64,000 nt of DNA, taken from positions 1 through 64,000 of the forward strand of contig JANWUS010000058.1 in assembly GCA_024958715.1 (NCBI GenBank). Direction: 5' to 3'. The notes under the pieces were generated by a model. That model did not search any database. It was not told the DNA's origin and saw only the letters and a list, made by a program, of their open reading frames with translations. Shown here piece after piece: positions 35,444 to 47,373 of this stretch; the first letter of the stretch is position 1; every line of letters begins with the position of its first letter. The position numbers and the translations under genes are program-made. This stretch comes from Cyanobium sp. FGCU52 (GTDB lineage: Bacteria > Cyanobacteriota > Cyanobacteriia > PCC-6307 > Cyanobiaceae).

Positions 35444-37135
35444 TCAGGCCAGGTGGGCCCTGTCCCGCGCCGCTGCGTCACAGGCCCGCCACGCCAGGGC
35501 CATCGAGGTGAGCGTGGGGCTCTGCCAGCCGGCGGAGGGCCAGCAGGCCCCGTCCACCACCAGCACGTTGGGGGCTCCCCAGCAGCGGTTCCAGGGATCC
35601 ACCACCCCCTGCTCCGCCCGGGCCGCCATCGCGGCCCCCCCCAGTTCATGGATGTAGTAGCCCGGCGGTGCGGCCTCGGGGCGGACCGCCACGGCCCGGC
35701 GCACCAGGGGTTCGATCAGCGGCAGCACGAACAGCTCCTCCACCGGCCGGATCCGTCCGCCGGCGGCGGCCACCACCGCCTCCATCCGCCGCTGCATGTG
35801 GTCCACCATCGCCCGTTCGTTCGCTCCCCAGCGGCATTCGATCCGCGGCACGGGCAGACCCCAGGCATCCAGCGCTTCCTCGGCCAGCGTCACCCTGTTG
35901 GCGGGATTGCGCTGAACCTCCCCATGGCCGATCAGGAACCCCACGGCCTCGCCGCGGTGGCGGCGCAGCACGGCAGGTGGATCGAAGCGCTGCATCGCCG
36001 TCCACAGGCCGTAGCCGCCGCGGAAGTTCACCGGCTCCCCACTCCCTTCGTGACCCCCTTCGCTGAGGTTCACCGTGTTGGGGATGAAGCAGCTGCCGGC
36101 TCCGGAGAGCTCCGCTGCCGCCGATGGGGGGGGCAGGCCGGGAATCGAGAAGAAGCGGCTGCTGGAGATGTGGTCCATCAGCCCGGTGCCGAGGCTGCCG
36201 GAGGGATCGATCAGACCGCCGCGGCGCCGGCCCTCGGTGGAGTGCAGCAGGATCCGCAAGGACTCGATTGTCGAGGCGCACAGCACCACCAGCGGCGCCG
36301 CCACGAACGAGCGGGCGCCGCTGCGGCCGTCCACCACCACCACTCCTTCGGCCCGGGAGGCGTCGGGGCTCAGGCGCAGGTGGCTGACGATGCACGCACT
36401 GCGCAGCCGCACCCGGCCGGTGGCCAGGGCCCGCGCCAGGGTGACGCCCTGGGCGCTGGAGGCCGGCCAGGGACGCTCCGGCGTGGGGCGGTGCAGGGCG
36501 AAGCCGCGGGAGTGGATCAGCGGCAGCCCAAGCTGCCTGTCGATCGCCCGCCGCAGGTGCTCCTCGCCAGGGGTGAAGGGAAGGGCGGGGTGGTACTCGC
36601 CGTCGGGCAGCTGGGCAAGGCCGTCGCGGTGGCCGTGCACCCCCAGCAGCTTCTCCAGCCGGCTGTACCAGGGCGCCAGGTCGCGGCTGTCGATCGGCCA
36701 GGCCGGTCCCCGGCCCTCCCCCTGGTCGGCCTGGAATTCATGGTCGGAGAGCCGCAGGGTGATCCCGCCCCAGGTAAGGCTGCGGCCGCCCACCTGGCGT
36801 CCGCGGGTCCAGAGAAACGGCGCGTCGTCCGGCGTGAGATAGGGGTTGAGCCGTTCGTCGACGAACAGCTCGGGATTGTTCTTCCAGTAGCCCGGGTGCT
36901 CCGCCTGAAGGCGGTGGCGGCCCCCGGCCAGATTGGCGACCCGCCGCAGGCTGTTGAGCGGTTCGCTGCCCAGGGCCTGCCGGGCACTGAGTTCGGGGCC
37001 CGCCTCCAGCACCAGCACCCGCAGCCCGGCCTCGCTCAGGGCCATCGCTGCCACGCCCCCCGTGGCGCCGGCGCCCACCACCACCGCATCGAAGCCGCCG
37101 CCGGCATCCGGCGCGATCGGGTCGGCGGCGGTCAT
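35444..37135 (-). CDS. GMC-family oxidoreductase
   Basis: The 563-residue flavoprotein starts with a Rossmann motif VVVGAGATGGVAAMAL and acidic LVLEAGPE, has the GMC-type RGRQVGGRSLTWGG element, a substrate-side core, and a C-terminal GACWPSAGWQSPTLTSMALAWRA closing FAD site. HELGGAAM contains a candidate active-site His. Such enzymes oxidise alcohols, sugars or sterols. Substrate unknown; no signal peptide is visible. The start six residues into the open frame was chosen (ATG at 37135). Confidence 0.8.
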   Translation of the reverse strand: MTAADPIAPDAGGGFDAVVVGAGATGGVAAMALSEAGLRVLVLEAGPELSARQALGSEPLNSLRRVANLAGGRHRLQAEHPGYWKNNPELFVDERLNPYLTPDDAPFLWTRGRQVGGRSLTWGGITLRLSDHEFQADQGEGRGPAWPIDSRDLAPWYSRLEKLLGVHGHRDGLAQLPDGEYHPALPFTPGEEHLRRAIDRQLGLPLIHSRGFALHRPTPERPWPASSAQGVTLARALATGRVRLRSACIVSHLRLSPDASRAEGVVVVDGRSGARSFVAAPLVVLCASTIESLRILLHSTEGRRRGGLIDPSGSLGTGLMDHISSSRFFSIPGLPPPSAAAELSGAGSCFIPNTVNLSEGGHEGSGEPVNFRGGYGLWTAMQRFDPPAVLRRHRGEAVGFLIGHGEVQRNPANRVTLAEEALDAWGLPVPRIECRWGANERAMVDHMQRRMEAVVAAAGGRIRPVEELFVLPLIEPLVRRAVAVRPEAAPPGYYIHELGGAAMAARAEQGVVDPWNRCWGAPNVLVVDGACWPSAGWQSPTLTSMALAWRACDAAARDRAHLA

Positions 37136-37248
37136 GGCGGATCCCTCACCCAACGGCCGAGGATCGCATCCGGCCCGCCGGGCAGGGCCCCGCCTTCGTG
37201 GCGGTTCGGCGGTCCAGCTCTGGGCAGCACGGCGCCAATGACGCCACC

Positions 37249-39033
37249 ATGAGGCTTGGCCACCCGCGTCTCCCCCCTTCCCCCAGCGTCGTGTCCGTGC
37301 CGGAGCCTCCCGCGCCGAACCCTCAGCAGCCCCCCGCCAGCGCCCTCGCCGAAGCAGCCATCGGCTCCGGGAACCTCCGGGATGATCCGATCGACCTGGG
37401 TGCGGGCGTGTGGTGGGTGGGGGTTCGCCTGCCGAACGATCGCTTCCAGAGCCACGCCTACTACCTGCACCATCCCGCCGGCGGCGTGCTGTTCGATCCG
37501 GGCTCGCCGGTGACCATCGAGGCCACGATGGCGAAGGTGGCCCGGATCGCCGATCCCCAGTCGATCCGGTGGCTGGTCTGCCATCACCCCGATCCCGACA
37601 TCGCCTCGGCGCTCCCCTGGCTGTCGGAGTTCCTCCGGGGCGACGAGGTGAGGGTGGTGACCGAGTGGCGGGCCGAGGCGCTGATGAAGTTCTACGGCTT
37701 TCGCTTCCCGACCTGGCTGGTGGAGGAGCATGACTGGCGCCTGCCCCTGGGGGACGACCGGGAGCTCGAGTTCCAGCTCACCCCCTATCTCCACTTCCCG
37801 GGGGCCTTCGTCAGCTACGACCGCACCTCCGGCATCCTGTTCTCCTCCGACCTGTTCGGCGGTTTTGTGCCCCGCTCCGAGGTGCTGGTCAGCGACGACC
37901 TGCCCTACATCCTGGAGGCGGCCCGGCCCTTCCACCAGCACTACATGCCCAGCAGCGAACTGCTCGCAGCGGGGCTGAAGCGGATCCAGCGCCGCTGGCC
38001 CCGGATCGATCGCATCGCTCCCCAGCACGGCCACATCATCGCCAGCGGTGCCGTGGCCGGCGCCTTCGAGGGGCTCTCCCGCCTGGAATGCGGCGTGTTC
38101 AGCATCGGCGATGCCGATGACGACCTGCGGCGTCTGCTGCGGCTGGCGGAGACCCGCGCCCGCCTGATCACGACCCTGCTCGATGCCACCGAGCCGGGTG
38201 ATCTGCCCGAGGTGCTGAACCATGAGCTGGGTTCCTCCCACAGGATCGCCTGCTGCAGCCTCTGGGTCAGGCTGCCGCGGCGGGGCTGGATCCTCTGGAG
38301 CGGGGGAAGCCACTGCCGTCCTTCGCAGGCTGGTCCCCCGGAGGGGGCGGGGCAGGTGCCGCTCCCGGGCGATCCGCAGGCCCTGCTCGTGCTCGAGCCC
38401 CAGCGGGGTGTGAATCTGGATCCGGATCTGCTCGATCTGCTGCGGGAACGGGTGCCCGGCATCCGCCAGGTGCTCGACCGCTGGATCCAGCGCAACGAGA
38501 CGGAGGATCGGCTGCGCCTCCTGCAGTCCGAGGCCCACACCGATCCCCTCACCGGCCTGCTCAACCGCCGGGCCCTCGAGCAGGCGGTGCCGATGGGCAG
38601 CTACGGGCTGATCTGTCTCGATCTCGATCGCTTCAAGGCCGTCAACGACACCTACGGCCACGACTCCGGCGACCGGGTGCTGAAGCTGGTGGTGGAGGCC
38701 CTGCAGCGCAGCCATCGTCAGGCCGACCGCCTTTACCGGCTGGGGGGCGAGGAGTTCCTGATCGCCATGCCGGACTGCGAGGGCGAGACGGTGTGGCGGG
38801 TGGCCGAGCGCAGCCGCCGTGCCGTGAAGGATCTTCCCCTGGCGGGCCTGGCGCCGGGCGGGCGCATCACCATCAGCGTCGGGGCGGTGGCGGCGAAGGA
38901 TCTGCCGGCGGAGGGTTTCCGGGCCTGTCTGCGCACCGCCGACCGAGCGCTGTACGAGGCCAAGCGCCAGGGAGGGGATGTCGTGGTGGTGCAGGAACCC
39001 CCGGATCCCCCGATGGCCACCCCGACGAGATGA
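37249..39033 (+). CDS. Diiron (ODP-like) metallo-beta-lactamase sensor fused to GGDEF
   Basis: The 594-residue protein has an N-terminal metallo-beta-lactamase fold like that of flavodiiron proteins (about 45-290): YYLHHPAGGVLFDPGSP, HHPDPD (near 112-117) for the H-x-D-x-D ligands, a YLHFPGAFVSYD element, LFSSDLFGG and PQHGHII. A linker of about 130 residues and a GGDEF domain follow, with LTGLLNRRAL, CLDLDRFKAVNDTYGHDSGD, I-site RQAD and GGEEF at 499-503. In characterised relatives the diiron ODP domain binds oxygen or responds to redox state, so this is probably a c-di-GMP synthase controlled by oxygen. Flavodoxin parts are absent. Confidence 0.8.
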   Translation: MRLGHPRLPPSPSVVSVPEPPAPNPQQPPASALAEAAIGSGNLRDDPIDLGAGVWWVGVRLPNDRFQSHAYYLHHPAGGVLFDPGSPVTIEATMAKVARIADPQSIRWLVCHHPDPDIASALPWLSEFLRGDEVRVVTEWRAEALMKFYGFRFPTWLVEEHDWRLPLGDDRELEFQLTPYLHFPGAFVSYDRTSGILFSSDLFGGFVPRSEVLVSDDLPYILEAARPFHQHYMPSSELLAAGLKRIQRRWPRIDRIAPQHGHIIASGAVAGAFEGLSRLECGVFSIGDADDDLRRLLRLAETRARLITTLLDATEPGDLPEVLNHELGSSHRIACCSLWVRLPRRGWILWSGGSHCRPSQAGPPEGAGQVPLPGDPQALLVLEPQRGVNLDPDLLDLLRERVPGIRQVLDRWIQRNETEDRLRLLQSEAHTDPLTGLLNRRALEQAVPMGSYGLICLDLDRFKAVNDTYGHDSGDRVLKLVVEALQRSHRQADRLYRLGGEEFLIAMPDCEGETVWRVAERSRRAVKDLPLAGLAPGGRITISVGAVAAKDLPAEGFRACLRTADRALYEAKRQGGDVVVVQEPPDPPMATPTR

Positions 39034-39085
39034 GCGAATGTGCCGATGTCTCGACCGGCACCCCTGGTCAGAGTGAAGGTTCCGG

Positions 39086-39382
39086 ATGCGAGGCCCGATG
39101 CCACAGTCTGCCGCGCCGAAATCACCCGCTCCCGTGCCGAGGCTCTATCGACTGGTGGAATTCCCCGGTCTGCCCCACCCTTCCCTTGATGGGTTGTATG
39201 ACTCAATCGAGGAGGCCTGGACCGATGCCATCAGCTGGTGGCAGGGCAGGAGCGCCGATTCCTCCCCCGTGGCCGGGGCGATCGGGGTGGAGGTGAGCAC
39301 CCCGGCCGGCGAATGGCGCACCCTTCACATCCGCAGCCACGGCCTGTCCCGCAGCCACACCCTCAGCCGTTCGGGCCGCTGA
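39086..39382 (+). CDS. Small conserved hypothetical protein
   Basis: The 98-residue product contains LYRLVEFPGLPHPSLDGLYDSIEEAWTDA, split by a WW pair, then GVEVSTPAGEWRTLHI. Compact and aromatic-rich; seen by me as a typical small picocyanobacterial protein of unknown role. A second ATG four codons downstream is an equally possible start. No partner genes. Confidence 0.55.
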   Translation: MRGPMPQSAAPKSPAPVPRLYRLVEFPGLPHPSLDGLYDSIEEAWTDAISWWQGRSADSSPVAGAIGVEVSTPAGEWRTLHIRSHGLSRSHTLSRSGR

Positions 39383-39445
39383 CCGCTCAGGCAGCGCCGG
39401 AACCCTTCCGTTCACGGCCAGGTCACGGGCGCTCCCTTCACAACA

Positions 39446-39472
39446 AAGGCCCCGGTGATGAGCCGGGGCCTT
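39446..39472 (-). terminator. Terminator after the initiator tRNA gene
   Basis: Ten-base arms (39446-39455 and 39463-39472) around a seven-base loop; on the minus strand the stem is followed by a TTTGTT tract. It lies six bases beyond the tRNA 3' end, in the right place to end the tRNA transcript. Confidence 0.75.
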
Positions 39473-39477
39473 GTCGT

Positions 39478-39554
<77 letters not shown>

Positions 39555-39648
39555 ACGGGTGAGGTGCCACCGTGGTGGCCCTGGCCTTCGGCGCTTGACC
39601 GATGAAAGAAGCTTACCAGTCCGCCTGCCCGGCCCCATGGGGCGGTGA

Positions 39649-40620
39649 TCAGTCGAAACGCAGCTCGCCCACCACCTCGAGCTGCAGGTGGTCGGCCGGC
39701 GCCAGGAAGCGCTGGCGCAGCTCCTCGAGGGTCAGGGGCGTCAGCCAGTCGAGCTGCTCGAGCAGATGCACCGCCACGGCATGCTTGGCCCGGGCGGCGC
39801 CGTCCTCCACCTTGATCGCCATGCCCATGCCTTCCCCCACCCGGCTGAGGCACTGGATGCCTTCGGCGCCCCCCTTGCTCAGCACCTGGCCGTGGCTGCC
39901 GCGCATCAGCTCGGTGTCGAAGCGGCCTTCGCCGGCCACCAGCTCCGGGTAGGCGAGCATGGCCCGGCTCAGGCGCTCCAGGTCGGGCTGTTCGCCTGCC
40001 CCCAGGTGGGCGAACAGCAGGGCCATCTGGGCCAGCTGCAGCTGCAGGGTGGGCGCCCCGCAGTCGTCGCGGGCGGCCACCAGTTCGGCGGCCGGCAGCC
40101 CCAGCAGTTCCCCAGTGCGCTTGATCACCTCCTGCTGCAGGGGGTGATCAAGCTGCAGGTAGGTCTCCAGGGGCCAGTGCAGGTGCCGGCAGGCCGCCAG
40201 GAAGGCGGCGTGCTTGCCGGAGCAGTTGTGCTCCAGCGGGCTCGTTCCGCCCGCAGGAACAGGGCACTGCAGCCGATCGGCCTCCAGTTCCGCACCCCAG
40301 AGCAGGCGGAAGGCCTCGCGGGCGTGGGCGGGGGTGCCGGCATGGGAGGCGCAGGCGATCGCCAGCCCCTTCTCGCCGCTCGCCCCATGGTCGGCGGCGC
40401 CGCTGGCCACGAACACGGTGGCCTGGAAGGGCTTGAGCGCCGAGCGCACGAAGCTCAGCTGCTGGGGATCGCCGGCCCGCATCAGCACCCGACCCCGCTG
40501 ATCGCCCACCACCGCATGCACCCGGTGGCGCGACTCGACGATGCCGTTGCGCAGCAGCCTGACCTCCAGGGGCGGCACGCCCGGACGGGACGAACCGGAG
40601 AAGCTGGAGGGAAGCGCCAT
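39649..40620 (-). CDS. Asparaginase (AnsA/Rhizobium type II family)
   Basis: The 323-residue protein shows the Rhizobium etli-type asparaginase signature: FVRSALKPFQA with the Ser-x-x-Lys pair, HNCSGKHAAFLA, DDCGAPT and a C-terminal MAIKVEDGAARAKH. These enzymes hydrolyse L-asparagine to aspartate and ammonia and are unrelated to the E. coli types. No signal peptide, so cytoplasmic. It lies 17 bases downstream of the CGLD27-like gene and follows it in the same direction. Confidence 0.8.
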   Translation of the reverse strand: MALPSSFSGSSRPGVPPLEVRLLRNGIVESRHRVHAVVGDQRGRVLMRAGDPQQLSFVRSALKPFQATVFVASGAADHGASGEKGLAIACASHAGTPAHAREAFRLLWGAELEADRLQCPVPAGGTSPLEHNCSGKHAAFLAACRHLHWPLETYLQLDHPLQQEVIKRTGELLGLPAAELVAARDDCGAPTLQLQLAQMALLFAHLGAGEQPDLERLSRAMLAYPELVAGEGRFDTELMRGSHGQVLSKGGAEGIQCLSRVGEGMGMAIKVEDGAARAKHAVAVHLLEQLDWLTPLTLEELRQRFLAPADHLQLEVVGELRFD

Positions 40621-40637
40621 GGACGGGAGGGCCGGTC

Positions 40638-41180
40638 TCAGAGAGCCTGGCAGAGGGCGGTTCCTGCCAGAAGCAGGGAGGTCGTCACGGCGATCCCACG
40701 GACGATGCGCTGGAGCACGGGATTCACCTGATGGCGGGCCACCAGCAGGTCCTGCTGCCGCCAGGCCGTTGGCTTCTCCCACACCATGCCGTCGTACCAG
40801 CCCGACTCCTCGTACTCCACGGTGTGGGCCTGGAGGCGGCGGCGCACATAGCTCCAGCCCAGCCACTGGCGCAGCAGCAGCAGCAGGGGCGGCAGCAGGG
40901 CCGCCACGGCGCCGGCCGCCACCAGCTGGGGGAGGTTGCGGCGCAGGCTGACGCTGCCGCTGGCCACCAGCAGGCACAGCGGCAGGGCGAACAGCCAGGC
41001 CGTCGCAAGGATCCGGGGCAGTCGTGCGACAGGACCCGCCGGCCAGGCGAAGAACCAGGACGCCAGCAGCTGCTCGTACTCCCGCAGCGGGCGCTGCTCG
41101 GGCGGCACCGGGCAGGGGCCCACCTGGGCCAGGGCGGTCGGGCCCGTGGACTCGTCCCGCTGGGATTCGCTGCTGCCCAC
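40638..41180 (-). CDS. CGLD27-like protein (DUF1230)
   Basis: The 180-residue protein carries the CPVPPEQRPLREYEQLLASW motif region followed by FFAWP, then two membrane helices (RILATAWLFALPLCLLVA and a second around 85-105) and VEYEESGWYDGMVWEKP. This is the CGLD27/DUF1230 family conserved in cyanobacteria, algae and plants, with a suggested role in photosynthetic acclimation; the exact job is unknown. It starts at GTG and follows the RsfS gene by 5 bases. Confidence 0.85.
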   Translation of the reverse strand: MGSSESQRDESTGPTALAQVGPCPVPPEQRPLREYEQLLASWFFAWPAGPVARLPRILATAWLFALPLCLLVASGSVSLRRNLPQLVAAGAVAALLPPLLLLLRQWLGWSYVRRRLQAHTVEYEESGWYDGMVWEKPTAWRQQDLLVARHQVNPVLQRIVRGIAVTTSLLLAGTALCQAL

Positions 41181-41185
41181 GTCGC

Positions 41186-41590
41186 TCAGGCCGGTGGGGT
41201 CGCGGGCACCCAGCGCACCTGCTCCCCGTGGCCCCAGAAGGACTCCAGGTCGTAGTAGCTGCGCTCCTGGGGCGTGAGCACGTGCACGATCAGCTCGCCG
41301 TAATCGAGCAGCACCCAGTGGCCCTCGCTCTGGCCCTCGCGGCGCAGGGGAACCCGGCCCGTCTCCTCCTCGAGGCGATCCTCCACGGAGCGGGCGATGG
41401 CCCGCACCTGCACGTCGGAGAGGCCGCTGCAGATCACGAACCAGTCGGCCAGGGAGGACACCTCATCCACCCGGATCAGGCGGATGTCGACCGCCTTGCG
41501 GTCGTCGCAGGCTTCGGCGGCGAGACGGGCCAGGGATTCACTGTCGCCGGGCAGCACCACCGGCTGGCTGCCGGGAGCACGTTCAGCCAT
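41186..41590 (-). CDS. rsfS: Ribosome silencing factor RsfS
   Basis: The 134-residue protein has the RsfS core: LADWFVICSGLSDVQVRAIA, EGHWVLLDYGELIVHVLTP and the closing YYDLESFWG. RsfS binds ribosomal protein L14 and keeps the subunits apart during starvation. It overlaps the upstream DUF3318 gene by eight bases and is followed by the CGLD27 gene after five, making a compact operon ending with asparaginase. Confidence 0.95.
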   Translation of the reverse strand: MAERAPGSQPVVLPGDSESLARLAAEACDDRKAVDIRLIRVDEVSSLADWFVICSGLSDVQVRAIARSVEDRLEEETGRVPLRREGQSEGHWVLLDYGELIVHVLTPQERSYYDLESFWGHGEQVRWVPATPPA

Positions 41591-42218
41591 AGACGTTCTC
41601 GCTGCTCACGGACTGGCGGGATCCCTGCTGCTGGGCCATCTCCGCCCGGGCCTTGCCGGCGCTCTTGCGCAGCGCCTCGAGCCGGTCTTCGTAGAAGGCG
41701 CGGCGGCGCTTCTTGCGGGTCTGCTCGACCAGCTCCTTGAGGGCGCCCCCGAGGCTCTTGTAGGCATTGGGAAGGCTGTAGCCGAAGCGGCAGGCCAGGT
41801 CGATGGCCCGTTCGTCGGCGCTGATGGCATCCTGCAGCCGCTTCTCGGAATTGTTCTTCAGATAGAGGCGGTAGCCGGCGAAGCCGGAGAGCCCCATGGC
41901 CATCAGCAGCAGCAGGCCGTCCTGCACCCACAGCTCACCGATGGCCCCGCCCAGGCCGATGGCCAGGGCCGCCATCTCCCAGCCGTCCCGGGGCACCGCA
42001 TCGTTCTGGATCCGGCCCACCTCGTGCCAGAAGAGCAGGTTGCGATGGTCGAGGGCCAGGGCATCCCACTTCTCGAGATCAACCTGGATCTCCATCTCGT
42101 CGCGGCCGATCTCCTCGATCGTGATCAGGGGCGGATCGACCGAGGCGGCGGCTTCGACGAACACCCAGCTCTGCATCTCCGGGGGCAGCAACCCCTTCAG
42201 GCGCTGGAGTTCGCTCAT
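41583..42218 (-). CDS. DUF3318 family protein
   Basis: The 211-residue protein begins LQRLKGLLPPEMQSWVFVEA, has DLEKWDALALDHRNLLFWHEVGRI in two adjoining parts, hydrophobic segments near 84-115 and a basic C-terminal tail (KKRRRAFYEDRLEALRKSAGK). This is DUF3318 of cyanobacteria; the FWHE motif could suggest a metal site but no activity is known. The ATG at 42218 begins the conserved sequence; 44 further open codons upstream look non-coding. The gene is divergent from carB. Confidence 0.8.
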   Translation of the reverse strand: MSELQRLKGLLPPEMQSWVFVEAAASVDPPLITIEEIGRDEMEIQVDLEKWDALALDHRNLLFWHEVGRIQNDAVPRDGWEMAALAIGLGGAIGELWVQDGLLLLMAMGLSGFAGYRLYLKNNSEKRLQDAISADERAIDLACRFGYSLPNAYKSLGGALKELVEQTRKKRRRAFYEDRLEALRKSAGKARAEMAQQQGSRQSVSSENVYG

Positions 42219-42352
42219 CGGCTGCGGCAGCGGGTGTCGGAATCTGCCCACACTAGCGATCACCTCCTGGAGCCGAAGCAGGCTCAGGGTCGGAAGACCG
42301 CCCGCGGCTCCGCCATCATGAGAGGCTGGGTCGGTTTGGCCATCCGACACCC

Positions 42353-45676
<3,324 letters not shown>

Positions 45677-45685
45677 ACCCACGGA

Positions 45686-46369
45686 TCAACCCTGCCCCGG
45701 CCACTCCCGCACCGGGGGATCCGACCCCTGGGGCTGGGTGCTGAGCCAGAGCAGGGCGGCCTGGGTGCGGTTGCTCACCCGCAGCTTCTGGAGCACCAGA
45801 TGCACGTGGCTGCGCACCGTGCCCTCGCCGATGCCCAGCCGCTGGGCGATCGCCCGGTTGCCCAGGCCGGCGGCCAGCTGGGCCAGCACCTCCCGTTCCC
45901 GGGACGTGAGGGTGTCCAGCAGGGTGGCGGCTGACCCTGCTTCCTTGGCGGTCAGCGGCGGCCGGGAGCCGGCCTGCAGGATGGTCGTGGCCTTGTGGTC
46001 CCACCAGCTGGCACCGGCCCGCAGGGAGGTGATGGCGAGCTCCACCTGCTCGAAGGCCTGGCCCTTGTGCAGGTAGCCCCGGGCGCCCGCCTGCCAGATC
46101 TGCTGCACCCAGTGTGGATCCTCCTGGCTGGTGAGGATCAGCACCGGCAACCCAATGCCCGCGCTGATGCGCCGGCAGGTTTCCAGGCCCCCCAGGCCCG
46201 GCAGCACCAGATCGAGCAGCACCAGATCGGTGCCGACGGCCGCCATCAGCTCGAGGCCCTGTTCCCCGTCTCCCGCCACCAGAACCTCCCGCACCCCTGC
46301 CAGCTGCCGGAGGTGGGACGCCATCGCCAGCCGGTAGGCGTCGTCGTCCTCGATCAGCAGCAGCCTCAT
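45686..46369 (-). CDS. NarL/LuxR-type response regulator at the end of the kdp operon
   Basis: The 227-residue protein has a receiver domain (LLIEDDD, phosphoacceptor Asp53 in LLDLVLPG, LTSQED, HKGQ) and a LuxR-type helix-turn-helix (LTSREREVLAQLAAGLGNRA, then GEGTVRSHVHLVLQKL). The canonical partner of KdpD is KdpE, an OmpR-type winged-helix regulator, so this is a different class. The start overlaps the kinase stop as ATGA. It probably controls kdp expression, by inference from operon position. Confidence 0.85.
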   Translation of the reverse strand: MRLLLIEDDDAYRLAMASHLRQLAGVREVLVAGDGEQGLELMAAVGTDLVLLDLVLPGLGGLETCRRISAGIGLPVLILTSQEDPHWVQQIWQAGARGYLHKGQAFEQVELAITSLRAGASWWDHKATTILQAGSRPPLTAKEAGSAATLLDTLTSREREVLAQLAAGLGNRAIAQRLGIGEGTVRSHVHLVLQKLRVSNRTQAALLWLSTQPQGSDPPVREWPGQG

Positions 46370-47373
46370 GGCCTGGGCTCCGCCAGCGGCAGTTCCACCA
46401 TCACCCTGGCCCCTCCCCCCGGACCATTGGCGGCCTGGATGGTGCCCCCGTGGGCTTCAGCGATCAGGCGGCAGAGGTAGAGGCCAAGGCCTGCCCCACG
46501 GCTTCCATTCGGGCTGTGGTGAAAGCGGTGGAATAGCTCCGGCAGATCCTGGGGCGTGAAACCCGGCCCCCCATCGCGCACCTCCATCCGCAGGGCGTGG
46601 GGCTCCCGACGCAGCTGCAGCCATACCCGCTGTCCCCGCAGGCTGTGGTGAAGGGCGTTGAGCAGCAGGTTCTCCAGCAACCGCTGCAGCAGGGAGGGAT
46701 CGGCCCGCAGATCCAGATGGCTGCGGCGTTCCTGCTGCAGCACCAGGGTGATCCGCCGTTCCGCGGCGATCGGCTCCACCGTGCGCAGGGCATCCTCGGC
46801 AATGGCGAGCAGGTTGCAGGGTTGGGGATCCAGCGGCAGACCCTCCTGCTCGGCGCGGAACACCTGGAGCAGGTCCTCGATCAGGCGCAGGCTGCGCTGC
46901 TGGCTGCTGCGGATGGCCGCCGCCACCGGGCTGCTCTCCAGCAGCGGCAGGGAGGCCAGCGTTCCCAGCACCGGCGTCTTGAGGTCGTGGGCGAGGGTGG
47001 CGATCACGTCACCGCGCAGCTGGGAGCGGGCCAATTCCACCTCCAGGGCCGTGCGCTGCCGCTGCAGCTCCCGGTTGCGCACCAGCAGAACGGTGGTGAC
47101 CACGAGGGCCAGGCAGACCAGCAGGCGGTTCATCAACACCGCTCCCAGGTGTTGATGCACCGGCAGGGGCACCAGCAGATTGCTGAGGGTGGAGGCGCAG
47201 CAGAGCAGCAGGAAGCGCCAGGCCTGCCGGGTTGTTCGCTGGGAGGCCCCGAGCAGCAGGGGCACCACGTAGAGAATGCCGAACACCACCGCGGGGGGTG
47301 TGGCCAGCTCCATCAGCAGAATCGTCAGCCAGATCAACCAGACGACGGCCGTCGGCAGGGCGAAGGCCTTCAC
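46366..47373 (-). CDS. Membrane histidine kinase downstream of short KdpD
   Basis: The 335-residue protein has about four N-terminal membrane helices (residues 7-98), then a dimerisation domain with His129 in LAHDLKTP, N-box ENLLLNALHHS, G-boxes DGGPGF and GAGLGLYLCRL. It contains no KdpD or Usp domain; these are encoded separately by the gene just upstream. Four helices plus a kinase is exactly what the C-terminal half of full-length KdpD contains, so together the two genes look like a split KdpD. The GTG start overlaps the kdpD stop (GTGA). Confidence 0.85.
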   Translation of the reverse strand: MKAFALPTAVVWLIWLTILLMELATPPAVVFGILYVVPLLLGASQRTTRQAWRFLLLCCASTLSNLLVPLPVHQHLGAVLMNRLLVCLALVVTTVLLVRNRELQRQRTALEVELARSQLRGDVIATLAHDLKTPVLGTLASLPLLESSPVAAAIRSSQQRSLRLIEDLLQVFRAEQEGLPLDPQPCNLLAIAEDALRTVEPIAAERRITLVLQQERRSHLDLRADPSLLQRLLENLLLNALHHSLRGQRVWLQLRREPHALRMEVRDGGPGFTPQDLPELFHRFHHSPNGSRGAGLGLYLCRLIAEAHGGTIQAANGPGGGARVMVELPLAEPRP

